The notes under the pieces: generated by a model | Seen by the model: only the letters and a program-made list of their open reading frames with translations | Database searches by the model: none | What the model was told of the DNA's origin: nothing | Origin: Siphonodentalium dalli | Lineage: Eukaryota > Mollusca > Scaphopoda > Gadilida > Siphonodentaliidae | Assembly: GCA_032622095.1 (NCBI GenBank) | Contig: CP136064.1 | Location: 42,743,912 to 42,807,911 of the forward strand | Direction: 5' to 3' | DNA length: 64,000 bases | Translations under genes and position numbers: made by a program | Shown: positions 1-12,976 of the stretch, in pieces | Layout: each line of letters begins with the position of its first letter | Position numbering within the stretch: position 1 is the stretch's first letter

Positions 1-1045
1 AAACTAGGGCAATTTCCTTTTCCCTTACAAATAACAACGTGACCCCGAATTTAAAATTCGAACAAGAAAATGTATTATTTACAAACTCACACAAACATCT
101 TGGACTTGAAATACAATCGAATCTAAACTGGAACACTCATATAAATACAATAGCAAACAAAGCAACATCTCGTCTCTCACAATTGAGAAGACTGAAGTAC
201 GACCTAGACCGAAAGTCGCTTGAAAAAATATACACAGCATATATATTACCAATTATAGACTATGCCGATGTAGTGTGGGGCACAGCAACAGATTACTTAT
301 TAAAAAAGTTCGATGACATACACAAGGATGCTGCAAGAATAGTAACAGGATTAACGCGTTCCGTAGATATAAATCGCTTGTTTGACGAAGTAGGATGGTC
401 AAGGCTTGAAATTCGACGAGAACTCCACGAGTTGCACACCATGTTTAAAATAATAAACAACCAAGTCCCCAATTACCTCACGCTCATGTTGCCACCCCGA
501 TCAAGACAAGTTGCCAGTAATCGATATGATATGAGCGAACCTGACAAATTCTATTCATACCGTTCGCATACAGAACATTTCAGAAACTCTTATTTACCTA
601 AAAGTACGTTATCTTGGAATAAACTACCAAAGCCTATTACAAATGTAAGTACTCTTCCTGAATTTAAGATGAATTTGAAATTAATTGACCCGCCCACGAA
701 ACCTCCCCAATTCTTTATTAATGGTCCAAGAAAACTAAGCATTTTACACTGCAGAATTCGCAACTATTGTAGTGAATTAAAATCAGATATGTGCAACAAT
801 TTTTATCTCTGATACCTCTAAATGCACATGTGGATACGATGTCGAAGATGCCTTTCATTATTTCTTTGAGTGCCCCCTGTATGCTACCGAAAGATGCGAA
901 CTCTTCAATAAGATTGCAGTCCACCAATTTATAATATCTAACATTTCCTCCTTACTCACAGGGATATCATCAGAATCGAATCGACGCAATGAAATTCTTT
1001 TCCATTTTGTTTATTCATACATTTCATCAACGAAACGTTTTAATT
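1..1045 (+). pseudogene. non-LTR reverse transcriptase C-terminal region, frameshifted
   Basis: An open frame from 39 to 812 encodes the region after the polymerase palm of Jockey/CR1-supergroup reverse transcriptases. Recognisable blocks are LGLEIQSNLNWNTHI, the LRRLKYDL stretch and the IDYADVVWG block, followed by the AARIVTG motif and a WNKLP block near the end. Near position 800 the frame shifts. In the next frame the protein continues with a Cys-rich CTCGYDVEDAFHYFFECPLY segment, the C-terminal zinc-knuckle-like motif of this class, and stops near 1045. The N-terminal endonuclease and the catalytic YxDD lie left of the window or are missing. One frameshift makes it a likely pseudogene. 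The clade (Jockey versus CR1) is not certain. Confidence 0.8.
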
Positions 1046-1310
1046 AGGCCCCCTCCGCTAACAAATATAGGCGAGATCCTCCTTTGCGTTACAAATGTTG
1101 ACTACCTCAGATGAAATTTCAAAAGCAGGATAGGACTGACAGCAATCACAACCACACCATACATCATCCTGTATATATGTTATGTTCGTCATCTACTTTG
1201 TATTTGTTAAAAAGTATATGGGAGAGGGGCGGATTTAAGTTGTTAAAACTTGTGCCCCGATCCCTTGTGTAATATTATATTACAATAAAATATGTTTAAA
1301 AAAAAAAAAA
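1..1310 (+). mobile_element. 5'-truncated non-LTR retrotransposon, 3' part
   Basis: The segment holds the end of a reverse-transcriptase ORF, a 3' untranslated region, and a terminal AATAAA plus A-run at about 1284-1310. The left part is cut by the window edge, so 5' truncation of the element itself cannot be judged. The tail is typical of LINE-like elements that copy themselves by target-primed reverse transcription. Nothing indicates current activity, because the ORF carries a frameshift. Confidence 0.85.
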
Positions 1311-2930
1311 ATACCAACGGTGTGTTCCCGGGTATATATCAAGTACCAGACGCTATTTCCCCATAAGTATTTGGCTTGTCGGAAAGTATCCCGTTGCTCC
1401 ATAAATGGTGGTAAACCTGTTACTGTGTTGACGCAGTGATGGTAATCTACTGGAGTGACAGCTCCAACTGGGGATAATGAGCGTAAGCCGGGACGGGACG
1501 TGTGTCGTAATATGAGAAAAATCGACACCTGAGTATAAGAGCCCTGGGCAAGCTAGTATCTTTGACTTTTTCATTGGGATTAGTTCAATATCAGTATATT
1601 AAACTATATGTATTGTGCGTTTCGTTAGCTCTGAAATGTTGCTTTTTAATATTCCATACAAAATGTGATTATTTACTCAGATTACATGAGGTGAAGTGAC
1701 CACGACGTGTATGCACACGAATGTCACATTGTGACAATAAAATATGTCTTATACAAATGATCCTTGCTCAGGATTTAGACCCGTCTTATTTGGAAAAAGT
1801 CACCAACTCCCAAAAGTATTTTGTAAACAATTCAACGCAAATGTGTTCTGTTTTCTTCTTATCTAGAAGACAATTAAAGAGAGGATATATATAATATTTT
1901 AAGTGGATACCAGAAATATCTCATGATATGGCACAAGGACTAATTTTTGCGAGCAACTTGTCGTGACCGAAAGTACATTGTTTCTGGAGATAATGAGTTT
2001 CTGTTGCTACTGCCAGAAATAATGTATTTCTGCTGGCGAAAAGTGCAGCTATAGTCGCTCGTTAAAATAAATAAATATATTTGTCCGGTATCAATTCAGA
2101 ACGCTATATATCCTCTATTTCGTTCAGCCAAAATAACGCGATGTCGCACTACGAAATTCAAGTAAGGTTTTAAAATATATTTTCAGAACGGTGATGTTTG
2201 CGATTGTTTTTTACTATAAACTAACATGCAAATGTAACATTTATCAGCATTTTCAACTTCAAAAACACATATTATATAACACGTCGTGCTAAGAGTGGAA
2301 GTTCATCTTCGTGCAAACACTGTATGGCATCACCATTTAAAATTTAGCATTATAGAATATAAGAGAAATTTGTCCATATATTGGTGTGCGAATACACACT
2401 ATTTTATCACAAACGTCAGAAACACCAGAAACATAAAACAACATTATCAGAAAGAGGACCGCACAATGTACAAATTGTGTTGATATAGATCTTTCCTTTT
2501 ACTCAATAAACCAAACATGTTTGAGAAAATAGTTTGTTAAATCTTCGATCACGCAATTTGTAACATAACGTCCGACTGAAACATGCATGTAACACCAGCC
2601 ATTTGATGTTCAGCGGTTTGAAACAATAATACATAATTGTAGCTGAGCTGTCGTGTGTCCACCCCTGGTCAAGTGGTCATGCTAATATGCTATGATGCCG
2701 GTGGTCATGTTAAATGGCTATGATGCGGGTAGGACAAACTGATTCCGTTACGAAAAAGTACCGTTATTTTTCTAAAGTTGTAATTTTCACGGTGATTGGA
2801 TAACTAGAGCGATTTGATAAAAAAAAACATTCAAGAACATATATATTTTTGAAAAATATAATAATAACTGCGCTGGTGTTTCTAAAACGACGCAAATAGC
2901 CATCTTGATTATAGTCGATTTTCAACTAAT
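1311..2930. other. no recognisable gene
   Basis: AT-rich DNA without a convincing coding frame. Frames of 65-82 codons at 1280-1574 and 2286-2483 have no recognisable motif and no splice-site support. No clear repeat structure was seen apart from low-complexity A/T runs. Confidence 0.5.
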
Positions 2931-2939
2931 GCAACCATT

Positions 2940-4476
2940 ATTAAAGTCACGGGCGGCATTTGTTGCGGAAATATTTATATTTTTTCAAATCGCCATCAAC
3001 AGAATCAACGCCAACATATATACAGTTCCACTCATATGCCAAACATAATCAGCGCGTAATTACGTGCGCTCGCGCAACAGTATGGCGATCAGACAGATTC
3101 GTAGGTGTCACCCTACTCTGTTTCACTCCATGACGTCACCAAAAACGACGTAAAACCTCGTGGCGTTCTGACATTTTTACTGTGCCGCGTTTTTGCTATG
3201 TTTATTTTATGTGTTGTTTTCGATTATTTGTTTGTCGCCGATATCGCCATTTGTCGGGATTCCCTGTTTCTATATTTAAAACTGGCATGCTCGTAGTGAG
3301 CCTCGATTTCGATTTTTTTTTCCCTGGTCAAAATACGTCAAAGTTATGACAAAAATAGATCGACCTACATTTTCTCCATCAGAACTCTACACCAAAGAGT
3401 CTATAGACTCCTTCGGGACCTACATAGACTCCTTCATTTGGGTATTTTTACTTATAATTGGGAAGTTTTATCATTTTTGGTTCGTGCGAAGACCTCTTTT
3501 TATCGTGCGGGAAAAGAGAGACATTCAAAATGCGATTTCGTAATTCGACGCAATAGGCTGAATAGCCTAACATTCAGTCGAGTTCCGGGTCAAATACGAC
3601 GAATGACGTAACACAAAACAAAACGCATTTGTTGACACAAACACCGTTTGAAGAGTGTATTATTACATAAAATGATCGTTATTGATTAATTATTGATATT
3701 TATTGTTGCATATTGGCTGCTATCAATATTTACACAAATAGTATTAATTATTTCTTATAATTGCTCCTTTGGTCAACTTTGACTATCGGAAAATCAATAT
3801 CAAAATATGCCGCTGAAAAAAATGTAATCGATATTAAAGTCTCATCCTTTCGGCAACATGGAATTGGTTTTAATTACTTAAATGATTAATATAGTAATTT
3901 GTCTTTTATCTGTGATGAAATGAGAAATGGTAATTGTCTTTTTTTGCTAACATTAAATAAAATAAAATAAATTAAGTAAAATACAGTGAAATTATTTTTT
4001 TAATTATTGTTTATTACTTTTTGCGCACGTTGGCATCTCTCTGAGTGCATTCTAGTTAGTATATTGTCGTCAAGACGTACAATGGTGTACGTAAACAAGA
4101 GACTTCTCGTGTTACAGAAGTTGTGATTCTGTTTACATAACAGACCGAAATTATATTGGTTAATCGTACAAAAATGATATAAACGCTCTTTATTATTTCC
4201 ATATTAGGAAAACAGTAACAAATAACGCTCTTTATGTTTACCATATCCGGATCTAAACAAAAGCCAGGAAACATAACGTTTTTTGCTTTTTGTTTACACA
4301 ACATTAACAAAGGGGGACAAATTGACAATAACACTGTTTATGCCATATTTCTGATTGCCATAAGAACAAAGTCTGTCTATATCTTACTATTCCTTCTGTT
4401 TATGGTGGTTTTTGACACAGATGAATATTTTAACACCATACCCACCGCGAACGCCGCCCGTATCTTTAAAAATATT
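2940..4476 (+). repeat. dispersed repeat R1, copy a (interrupted)
   Basis: The stretch at about 2940-3058 matches 41350-41475, and 4060-4476 matches 41480-41640, 18640-19013 and 51614-51836. Shared landmarks are GGATCTAAACAAAAGCCAGG, GTTTATGGYGGTTTTTG and the terminal CGCCCGTATCTTTAA. Roughly 1 kb of unrelated DNA (3058-4055) separates the two halves here but not at 41.4 kb, which suggests an insertion. No coding capacity is evident, and the family type is unknown. Confidence 0.7.
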
Positions 4477-4845
4477 TCGCAATAAATTTGTTTTTGAATG
4501 TTATAATTTGATACGCATAATGGATTTTAAGATTATCGGAACACCGCGATTGAGACAAATTAAAAATAAAATAACGGTAATTTTTGTTAACAGGAACAGT
4601 TTGCCCTAACAGCATCATATCAATTCAGCAGGACCCAACCGCATTAGCAGGACCAGTTGACCAGGTGTTGTCGACAATTCTTTGGTTTGAAATTATAAAT
4701 GAGTCAAATCGTGCAATTCACCAAATTTGAAATTATATCATGAAATGTGTTGCGTGAACAATTAATATAGTTGGATAGTTTGAATGTTAACTGAGAATAT
4801 CAATATACAGACGATACACATTGGGTTCTCTGTGATGTCCATGCA

Positions 4846-5219
4846 CTATATATATTCTTCCATTTTCCACTTGACATAGTTGTTAATATGCCTGGCCATT
4901 TCGGCATACTTCGATGGCGAGAACATCAAATTTAAATAGTCCAAAGCTGTTGCTGTATCAATATTGAATTCATCTGGTATAACTGGCCCTGTCCTTTGTG
5001 TAAATGGCGGAAGTGATACATTTCGAAGTTTATGTGACCAGCCAATCGGGTTAGTATTCAAGCTGCTATCGGCGATGGAGGTCACATTGTCGCTGGTAGC
5101 AGGGGGAGAGTAATCGTCGTCTGAATCTTCTGATGACGAGAAACCTCAATCTCCGCTAAAATCGCTATCATCTCCCATTAACATGTCGATCACTTTCTGT
5201 TTCGAAAATTTTGCAGCCA
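4846..5219 (-). pseudogene. piggyBac-type transposase, N-terminal remnant
   Basis: Read on the minus strand, the frame starts with MAAKFSKQKVIDMLMGDD at 5219. It runs through an acidic Ser/Asp-rich stretch typical of the N-terminus of PGBD-like transposases, where one in-frame TGA interrupts it near 5150. It then continues through the block LPPFTQRTGP and LDYLNLMFSP...YAEMARHINNY, which resembles the start of the DDE_Tnp_1_7 (piggyBac) domain (pattern F-x-G-x-x-GP ... L-x-F-x-x-x-F). A stop at 4846 ends the frame soon after. The catalytic DDD core is absent. It is therefore a dead fragment. It might have been related to the TTAA-flanked MITEs elsewhere in the window, but their ends do not show the usual CCC start of piggyBac, so the link is only a guess. 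Confidence 0.65.
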
Positions 5220-6640
5220 TGTTGTTCGTAAATACTTAGAATGGTACCACTGATGTCTGTCCCTAATATAAACCCCAAGTAACACATCATGTGTCGCGCG
5301 CGATGCACACGGCGCCACGTTTATTGTTATTAGATAGGCAAATAAGGAATCAGGGAGCTAAATGTGTTCTAGAGTCGGGGAGCGAGTACACCGTGGAACC
5401 CTAAAGGTGAAGGTAACTGAAGAATGACCTTCACCTGATACATGCGACACGTTGTTAAAGGATGACATCGCGTTTATTTGATTTGTACATAATATCTAAA
5501 TAATTTAAACTGGTGAATGAATGGGGGAATGGATTTTTGTGAGCGGGAAATTTATTTAACTAGCTGCTGTAGTTCTGGATTTTTCCAGATCAAATTTGGC
5601 TGTGGGATAACCCCGTCGTACACTTGGGGATTTATTTTTAAAAGTAAACACATGACCTATGATTTTTCTTGCATTTTCGTGATCAACTGGTGTCAATCTA
5701 GCTGGGTAAACATCACTGGTATGGCCTGCAGGCTTCAATTCAGTGAATTTGGCGGAAACGTTAACGGTGTCGCCTATGGGAAACCATTTAGTTCAGTGAT
5801 TCCATAACGAGTTGACATAACCGGACGGTCTCTATTAGAAACTAGCGGGGAGCATATGGGCGAACTCATTAGTACAGTCTGGGCCTAGTGTGGCGCTCTA
5901 AAGCGCTTGTGGTGAAGTCTGGTAACGCTGTTATGCGCTTCTATGGATATGCTGTGAGCCTGTGAGGCGTCCACAGGCGCTTATGGGGAAAATAGTGCAA
6001 AGCGTCCAGGGACGCTAATGGGAAGTAAAGAGTTTTAAAGGCCATATACTGGATACGTTGGAAACCAATGTTAATAAGCTTTTTTATAGCAACAGTATGA
6101 GAATACTGGAAAATGACCATATATGAAGTATTTTAGTGACAGCGGTGGACTTATTGGTGGATATAGATATATAATAATATTTATATTACATATATTCTCC
6201 ATGGCTGACGGCAGTACTCATCTCAAGAGTCAAGGTCACTGTGAACGGTCAAGGTCATTGTAAAATATTTGCTATTTTTATCATTTACTTAATATTAAAT
6301 GTCTTTATGATGAACAAATTGCAACATGTAGACATTTTGTTAGATGCTAGACATCATAGCCTTTATTTTGAACAACGGTGTATATTTTCCATATTGGCAT
6401 CATATCCAAAATGACATCATGCGATGTACACGTGTGCCAACTCTGATGCTTTTACCATGACATTCACGATTTGTGTCCTCTATCCGCTATATGGTGTGTG
6501 GCCATTGTTTATTGGGAAGAGCAATTTGTCATTTTAGTGGTGGGTATAGGCCCGATGTATAGCTCAAACTAATGGCTATGATATCCATAGTGTAACAGAA
6601 TAGCAATATGATTCAACAAATTGAGGTAGGTTCATCCATA
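5220..6640. other. no recognisable gene
   Basis: Frames of 96 and 60 codons overlap on opposite strands around 5517-5807 and show no motif. Several AAGCG-containing short repeats occur at 5890-6020. Nothing else stands out. Confidence 0.45.
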
Positions 6641-6642
6641 AA

Positions 6643-6643
<1 letters not shown>

Positions 6644-6706
<63 letters not shown>
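6644..6706. repeat. (CT)n microsatellite
   Basis: About 31 uninterrupted CT units. Confidence 0.95.
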
Positions 6707-6709
<3 letters not shown>

Positions 6710-6948
6710 GAGTTTACATATATGTGCCGCCATATAAAGGAATTTAAAAATAATACTATGTCATATTTGAATTAAAAAAAAAATGTACACGATATCACAA
6801 AACACAACATGCACAATTTGGACACATGGCTTCAGTTCATACATCACGGCCAGCTTGTTTTGGTGAAAATAAGCACAATATGGGCTTATTTTGAATGTCC
6901 CATTTTAGGCTCATATAGTGATTATTTGAGGAAAATACGCTCTATATC

Positions 6949-7060
6949 GGGGGGGGGGGGATCATCCACTGTTTTCCATACTATAGTCATCACTCCTCGT
7001 CCGTCGTCCGTCCGTCTGTCCGTCCGTCTGTCCGTCTAGCCGTCCGTCCGTCCGTCCGTC
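6949..7060. repeat. G-run and (CCGT)n simple repeat
   Basis: A 12-G run at 6949-6960 is followed at 6995-7060 by tandem CCGT units with a few variants (CTGT). The CCGT block directly leads into the dispersed repeat that follows. Confidence 0.9.
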
Positions 7061-9260
7061 AACAATCACCTTCTTCTCCAGTATCATAAGGCCAAATGAG
7101 TTCATATTTGGTTTGGATGTTCCCTGCTTGACTCAGACTCAGATTTGTTAAAATAAGGTCACTGAGTCAATTAGTTGCGAAGCTAGGGCCATAACTCTTT
7201 CCCGCCATAGTAATTCTTAAAACAACTTCTTTTCAAGAACCATCAGGCCTATTTAGCTTATATTTGGTATGGAAGGTCCTTGAGTGACTGGGGGTCAGAT
7301 TTGTTCAAATGGGGTCACTGGGTCAAATAGGGGCAGAATCAGGGACATAACTCTATTCTCCCTAGTAATTATTAGAATGACTTCTTCTCCAGAATCATCA
7401 GGCCGATTTAGCTAATATTTTGCATGGTGGGTCCTTGTGTGACTGGGGTTCAGATTTGTTCAAATGGGGTCAGTGTGTCAAATATGGGCGGTGTCAGGAA
7501 CATAACTTTAATTTTTTTTTTTTTGTTAAATTTAAATCCTTGCTCAATTCAAAAAACAAATCACAATTCAAAATGAACCAATACAAAAATATTTTTTTCA
7601 TTTTAACCCCTGATTTTTTGTATTTTTTTAGACACAAAACACCCCATTCCACCCCTTTCCCTCCTCACCCCTCTACACCCCTGTCCCCACTACCACCCCC
7701 CCCCAATCTGCGCCGCCCTGCACCCACTGCAGTCAAGAAAAAATTAATTAGAAAAACTGACACCTTGTAACATCCATAAAGTATGGTATTAGCCCCAGAC
7801 AGAAAGAGTTAATAACAGTCATCAATTCAGATGTTATCTAGCTGGCTGACAGGTAGGTGTAAACAGTCATGCTCTGTGTATATCATTAACATATCATATC
7901 AAAACAAAATGCTGTATGTCTGACATTTGTAGAATGAGGTCCCCAGAGGGTGAATTTAGTGATGCTACTATGCACAGTAGGCTAGCATCACTAAATACAC
8001 TCTCCAGGGACCTCATTCTGCTTAGGCCTCATCTTCAGGGAAGTATACAGGTCTTAAATTGACATTTCTACTTACTTTTTCCCTTCTATTCAGTTTCTAT
8101 ATTCCCTAATTGCTGTCAGAAGATAAAATTGATAATTGAAGTGCCCAATGGGTGCACATCACCAATTAACTGGACAACTTCAATCTGTTCCTATGTCTCC
8201 CATGGCAGCTAAGGCCTAAGCATAATGAGGTCCACAGAGGGTGAATTTGGTGATTCTAGCCCACCTTACAAGATTGCAGCACTAAATTCACCCTTTAGTG
8301 ACCTCATTCTGCAAATGTCAGACACTATATTCAGGCTTGGCTGTTCCACTATTATATTCTTAACCACCACCTATCCAGGTGTACTCATTATACCCTGATT
8401 TGCAAAGAAAACTGGGGGGGGGTATATTGGATTGAATTTGTCTGTCAGTATGTCCACCCGTCCATCCCTCTGTTGGGATGTTTCCATCCGTCCATCAATT
8501 TTGTTCTTCTCCACATACATATTAAAGACCGAAATGGTTTATATATTTTGACTCACATTCAGATTTGTTCAAATGAGTTCATCAGGTCATATAGGTGAGA
8601 AGCCAGGGCCATAACTCTTTCCCTCCATAGTAATTCTTCAGAAACCATCAGCTTTTGGTATGGAGGGTCCTTTGGTGAGTGGGGTTCAGATTTGTACACG
8701 TGAGGTCATTTTTAGGAAACTTTTGAGGAAAATCAGTTTTCTTCAACTCTTAAAATCTACCGTTTGAAATTTCTAGATGAATAGATCTCATAGATGGGGA
8801 TTCACATTTGTTCAAATAAGGGCAGAGATAAGAGATTTAACTCTCAACCACCCACCCTAACTGTATGTATGCTGTTTGATACTGGTATAATAATATATAG
8901 ATTCCTATTGATTTCTAAGCTGCCTGGGTGGAGGCAATGAGGCTGTAAATTTGATTTTTCAACCAGTAACAGTCCACATTTTCCTACTTCGGGTTAAACT
9001 GTTCGACCGAAATCGCCACAAATGTTAACAGGTCTATTTTGCTGATATTTAGTATGAAGGGTTCTTTGGTGTCTGGTATTGAAATTTATTCAGATGTGGT
9101 CACCAGGTTAAATAGGGTGGGACCAGGGACATAACTGTATGTCTCTGTATTCTCAAGAGAGGTTGGACTATTTAGCTTACATATAGTATGGATGATCCTT
9201 TAGTGACTGATATTCAGATTTGTTAACATCAGGTCAACCTGTTAAGAAATGACGGGGGCT
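7061..9260 (+). repeat. degenerate ~155-bp-unit dispersed repeat
   Basis: Similar blocks start near 7070, 7226 and 7381, each with a form of CTTCTCCAGAATCATCAGGCC, ATATTTGGTATGG, CAGATTTGTTCAAATGGGGTCA and AGGGCCATAACTCTTTCCC. More diverged units follow at 8500-8900 and 9010-9260. The CCGT-headed, internally repetitive layout is one I associate with bivalve genomes. It is non-coding. A foldback element (7905-8339) and a C-rich stretch (7630-7725) interrupt it. Confidence 0.75.
7905..8339. mobile_element. foldback element, GAATGAGGTCC family, long form
   Basis: Two internal hairpins built on GAATGAGGTCCCCAGAGGG (7932-8019 and 8224-8312) lie between outer inverted ends containing GTCTGACATTTG (left) and CAAATGTCAGAC (right). 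The short form of the family is the hairpin at 18824-18974, and a decayed long form lies at 29240-29530. No protein is encoded, so it is a MITE-like element. Confidence 0.75.
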
Positions 9261-11590
9261 ATGGGGAGTTAACAATTTTGTGTTTAAAATATCATTGAAA
9301 TACCAAATTCATTAAAACATCTTCCTTGGAACTACCTAACTGATTAATCTGACATACATGTATGGTGTTTTTGGGTCGATGGATAAATGGGCTTCAAACA
9401 TGTCTAAATGGTTTTATAAAAAGGTGCTTGTGAGATTGGAAATTTCCAAAATTTGAGAAAGATTGAGATGTCGGTTGTGAAATTCCAACCCAAGACTTGG
9501 GAGTCTGGAGCCCGGTCGGGAGGGGACTTGTTGAGCTGGAGGAGGGGGGTGATCAGTAGTGAACAGTGGACAATTTCATGGTGGATATTCACCTTGAAAT
9601 TACCCACTGTACACTACTGAAGCCTCTCTAGCCACATATCGTGTTTAGATCTACTTTTTTCAAAGTGCTTATGAAAAGTTCTGACTATTGTGGTCTCCAG
9701 AGTCCCAGTCTCATCAGTCTTTGCAGTCTGGTGAGCGACCCCACAGTCTTTGACTGTCTTGTTTCCTGAGTGGTCGCAATTTTTTCCTCTTACAACATTT
9801 CTGCAATATAATTGCCTCAAAGTGTTCAGCAACATTGTTAAGGTGTGTATGACACTTAGGGCATTGCTTAGGGGGTAGTTAGTGTGGATATAGGCATGAT
9901 GCATCTCAGAAATCCAGATTACGAACCAACTCTCAGGAATTCGCCTTTTACATCCAATCAAATTAAATCAATGCTACTGGTTCCAGATGAAAATGGACAG
10001 TTGTGTAGCACATGAATAAACTTTAATGTAAATAAAATGAAAAATGAAAAAATGCTATTCATTTATAGCATTAATATTTACTCATTATACCTGATCAGAC
10101 AGACATAATTAGAGGCAAAAAACATGGAAATCTCATCATGCTAGAAATGATTGAATCCTATTTAACATCCAGTGTTAATTGTTTTTGTTTTAATTAGTTG
10201 TATTTATTGTTTGTTTATGGACACACAATTTCACATCAAAGCCATATGGATGTTGATAAATCTGTTAAAAGCCATGGTGTGAGATGGTATAAGATCTTGT
10301 GGATCCAGTATTATTTAGCATAAATGTTTTGCAAAAATTTATATTTTATTATTTTTATACAGTTTTCAGGTGATTACTGAAACTCTGTGGAAATTTGGTA
10401 AAATGTTCATATAAGGCCAAAGAAAAAAGATACTATGTTTACGCACATCGACCGACCCTAAAAAAATAACCGCCGACCCTAATCTTTTTATTGATATTTT
10501 GAGAAAAAGCCGAAAATAGAAAATACAAAAAATGAAAACCACCAATGCACATACATAATGATGTTCATTAGTTGCAAAACACATGGTTTCTAACATATCC
10601 CTGCGTAAAGTGACCATAAAGTGACAGATGGGTCTCAGCAGTTAAAACTCCAGCTGTGGATTCATGGATTGATGGATTGATGGGCATGGTTTTGTGATTT
10701 TAGTTTCACGAGAGTGGACATCAGGCCTGTTTTAAGCCTTGTTTGGGAACTATCAACATACATGGTGGGTGTGTATAGGCATAAATATAAAGCTTATCAC
10801 CACATACATGTATGTAAGGGGTATAGCTACATGTACTGTTTCCAAGAACCAGGCATGCTACTAGTACTGGCTACTCCAGACAATGGGATGTAGTCATCAC
10901 AATACAAGTAATGGTGGTATTATCATGTATTATGGGTAAAATTCTGATAAAACATTAGTGACATCAATTTCATACCAAGTAATATAGCCAAAATTATGAA
11001 AATGCGGTATGTAAATAACAAATCACACACTTAAGTATAAACCAATTTGATCTTTTATTCAATCTTAATGTATATTTCCACTGTGTTGTTCAAGCGATAC
11101 TTTCCCCACAACATGAGTTGGTATTTTATGTCACTTCGATCGAGGTAGTTCAATATTTCTGCAGCTGGATACAAAATAAAAAAAGTTTTAAAAAAAATTC
11201 CCTACCTACATATACCTAACCTATTTTTTTGACACCGTTAGCTGAAACATACTATCTTTGTTTGTTTGTTTGTTTTTATTTGGCCTAACTTGTTTACAAG
11301 TCAATACTATCATGCATCATTTAGTCTACAAAAACATACTGGACAACACTGGGTGCAGCTTTATTCGATTCTTATCGGAAAGAATGTAAAAAATGGATAC
11401 ATCCCTCTTGAAAGATTCTGTGGAAGGCGTGCGCAAAGCAGGAGGAGAATATGGATATGAGCACCGTGTGCACGGGTGAAGACACACGTCATGGATTTAA
11501 AGCCATAATAAAGGGAAAACAGTCAGGTACATGGGCGTAACCCGTTCAGGTGCGATAGTGAAATTATAACTGGTATACCCTATAACAAAA
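9261..11590. other. no recognisable gene
   Basis: A minus-strand frame at 9614-9961 (115 codons) is the longest here. An alternative minus frame in the same place contains a CPKC pair, but neither matches a family I recognise and no start context or splice sites support them. The rest is AT-rich with short homopolymers. Confidence 0.4.
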
Positions 11591-11990
11591 TGAGTTCAAT
11601 CAGTGAGCATACAATTATCAGGTATTTAAAGTAACATATATTGGATAAAATCAAGTAATCACTGGTCAATGAGAAATACCATAGTGGGGTGTATATGCGG
11701 GTAATGACTGTGTTAGAGTTCAATCGAGTGATCACTCGTCAATGAGAAAAGTCATATTACTAAGACTATGTTTATAGGTGATCATTGTAAGGGTTATAGA
11801 AATTAAATATTGTAATCACTCGTCAATGAGAAATAAAAATTATTATAATTATCTCAGGTGGTGATTGCATTAGGGAATATCAAGTGCATCATGTTTGAAT
11901 TACCAACATGGATGGGAATTTTATATATATATATGAATTATAAGTGGTTTGGATAAAAGTCAATCAAGGGATCAATAGTCAATGAGTTCA
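11590..11990. repeat. degenerate tandem repeat with GTCAATGAG core
   Basis: The core ATCACTCGTCAATGAGAAA recurs near 11664, 11739, 11822 and, diverged, 11979. Spacing is 75-83 bp for the first three. Units are separated by partly similar AT-rich sequence. Confidence 0.65.
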
Positions 11991-12976
11991 CAAGATATGG
12001 TGCTGCTAAGTTCGACGTGGATATTATGCGAATGTTCTCAGACTGAAATGCATGTTCATTAATTGTTTCATGCGTTTCTTCTCGACGTTGAAATGACTTA
12101 GAAGAACCAGAAACAGAAATAGGGTAACTGTAATACTGACCATCAAGCTTAAATGGTGTGAGACTATTGATTTTGGAGGTAAAAATGGGGTGGGTACCCC
12201 GCATGGAATTGGAATTTTTTTTTCCTTCATATAAGGGGGTGGTGGGTACACAAGAGCCGGAAAAAAAGTTTGTTCAGCCTACTGTCATGTCACTTTTTTC
12301 CGACCCCCTGTCTATATGGGTATAAAGTTAATCATTAACATTAAGCTGAATAGAGATTATTTCATTACGAAATAAGCCCATACAGGCACTATTTAATCTA
12401 CATTTTTCATAGATACGACTTAACAGATGAACGCTCTTTATAATGGATGTTCACTGCGGCCCGCGCCATTCAACGGAATAACGGGTATAATTTCTATATG
12501 AGCCAATTTCAGAATCAAATTAGTCCAATATGTACCTATGTGAATAGCTAGGTCATATGAACCTATTTGCAAGAGGATATATTGATCATGGCTCTATTGA
12601 ACTAACAGAAAGTATTTTGGGATACGGTACCAAAAATAACTGTTTACACCATAGTCGTGTTTTATTAAAGGAAACAATAAAACTCAATACCCTCACTATA
12701 GTTAAGTGAATATTTACACAAGTTTATTGATATCAAGGAATAGTGGCGACCAACTATACGTGTATCGTAACTGGGGTCGAAATTGTATCCGTTTTCACGG
12801 CAAACTGGAAGGGGACATTTCATGAATACATGTATATCAATTATCACTTGCTTCGGACAAAAATCGGATTCATTTTAGTGACTGACGTTGGATGCTCTTT
12901 GTTAGAGCTAACATTTCCTTGAATATCGAATAAAAATCGCTGAAGTCCATTCTGTGTTGATATTATGATACATAGA
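11991..12976. other. no recognisable gene
   Basis: Overlapping frames of 75 and 88 codons on the minus strand (11938-12251) have no recognisable motif. No repeat structure was noticed. Confidence 0.4.

Noticed and set aside
9614-9961. 115-codon minus-strand frame
   Set aside because: No family recognised, no gene signals, and alternative frames are similarly open.
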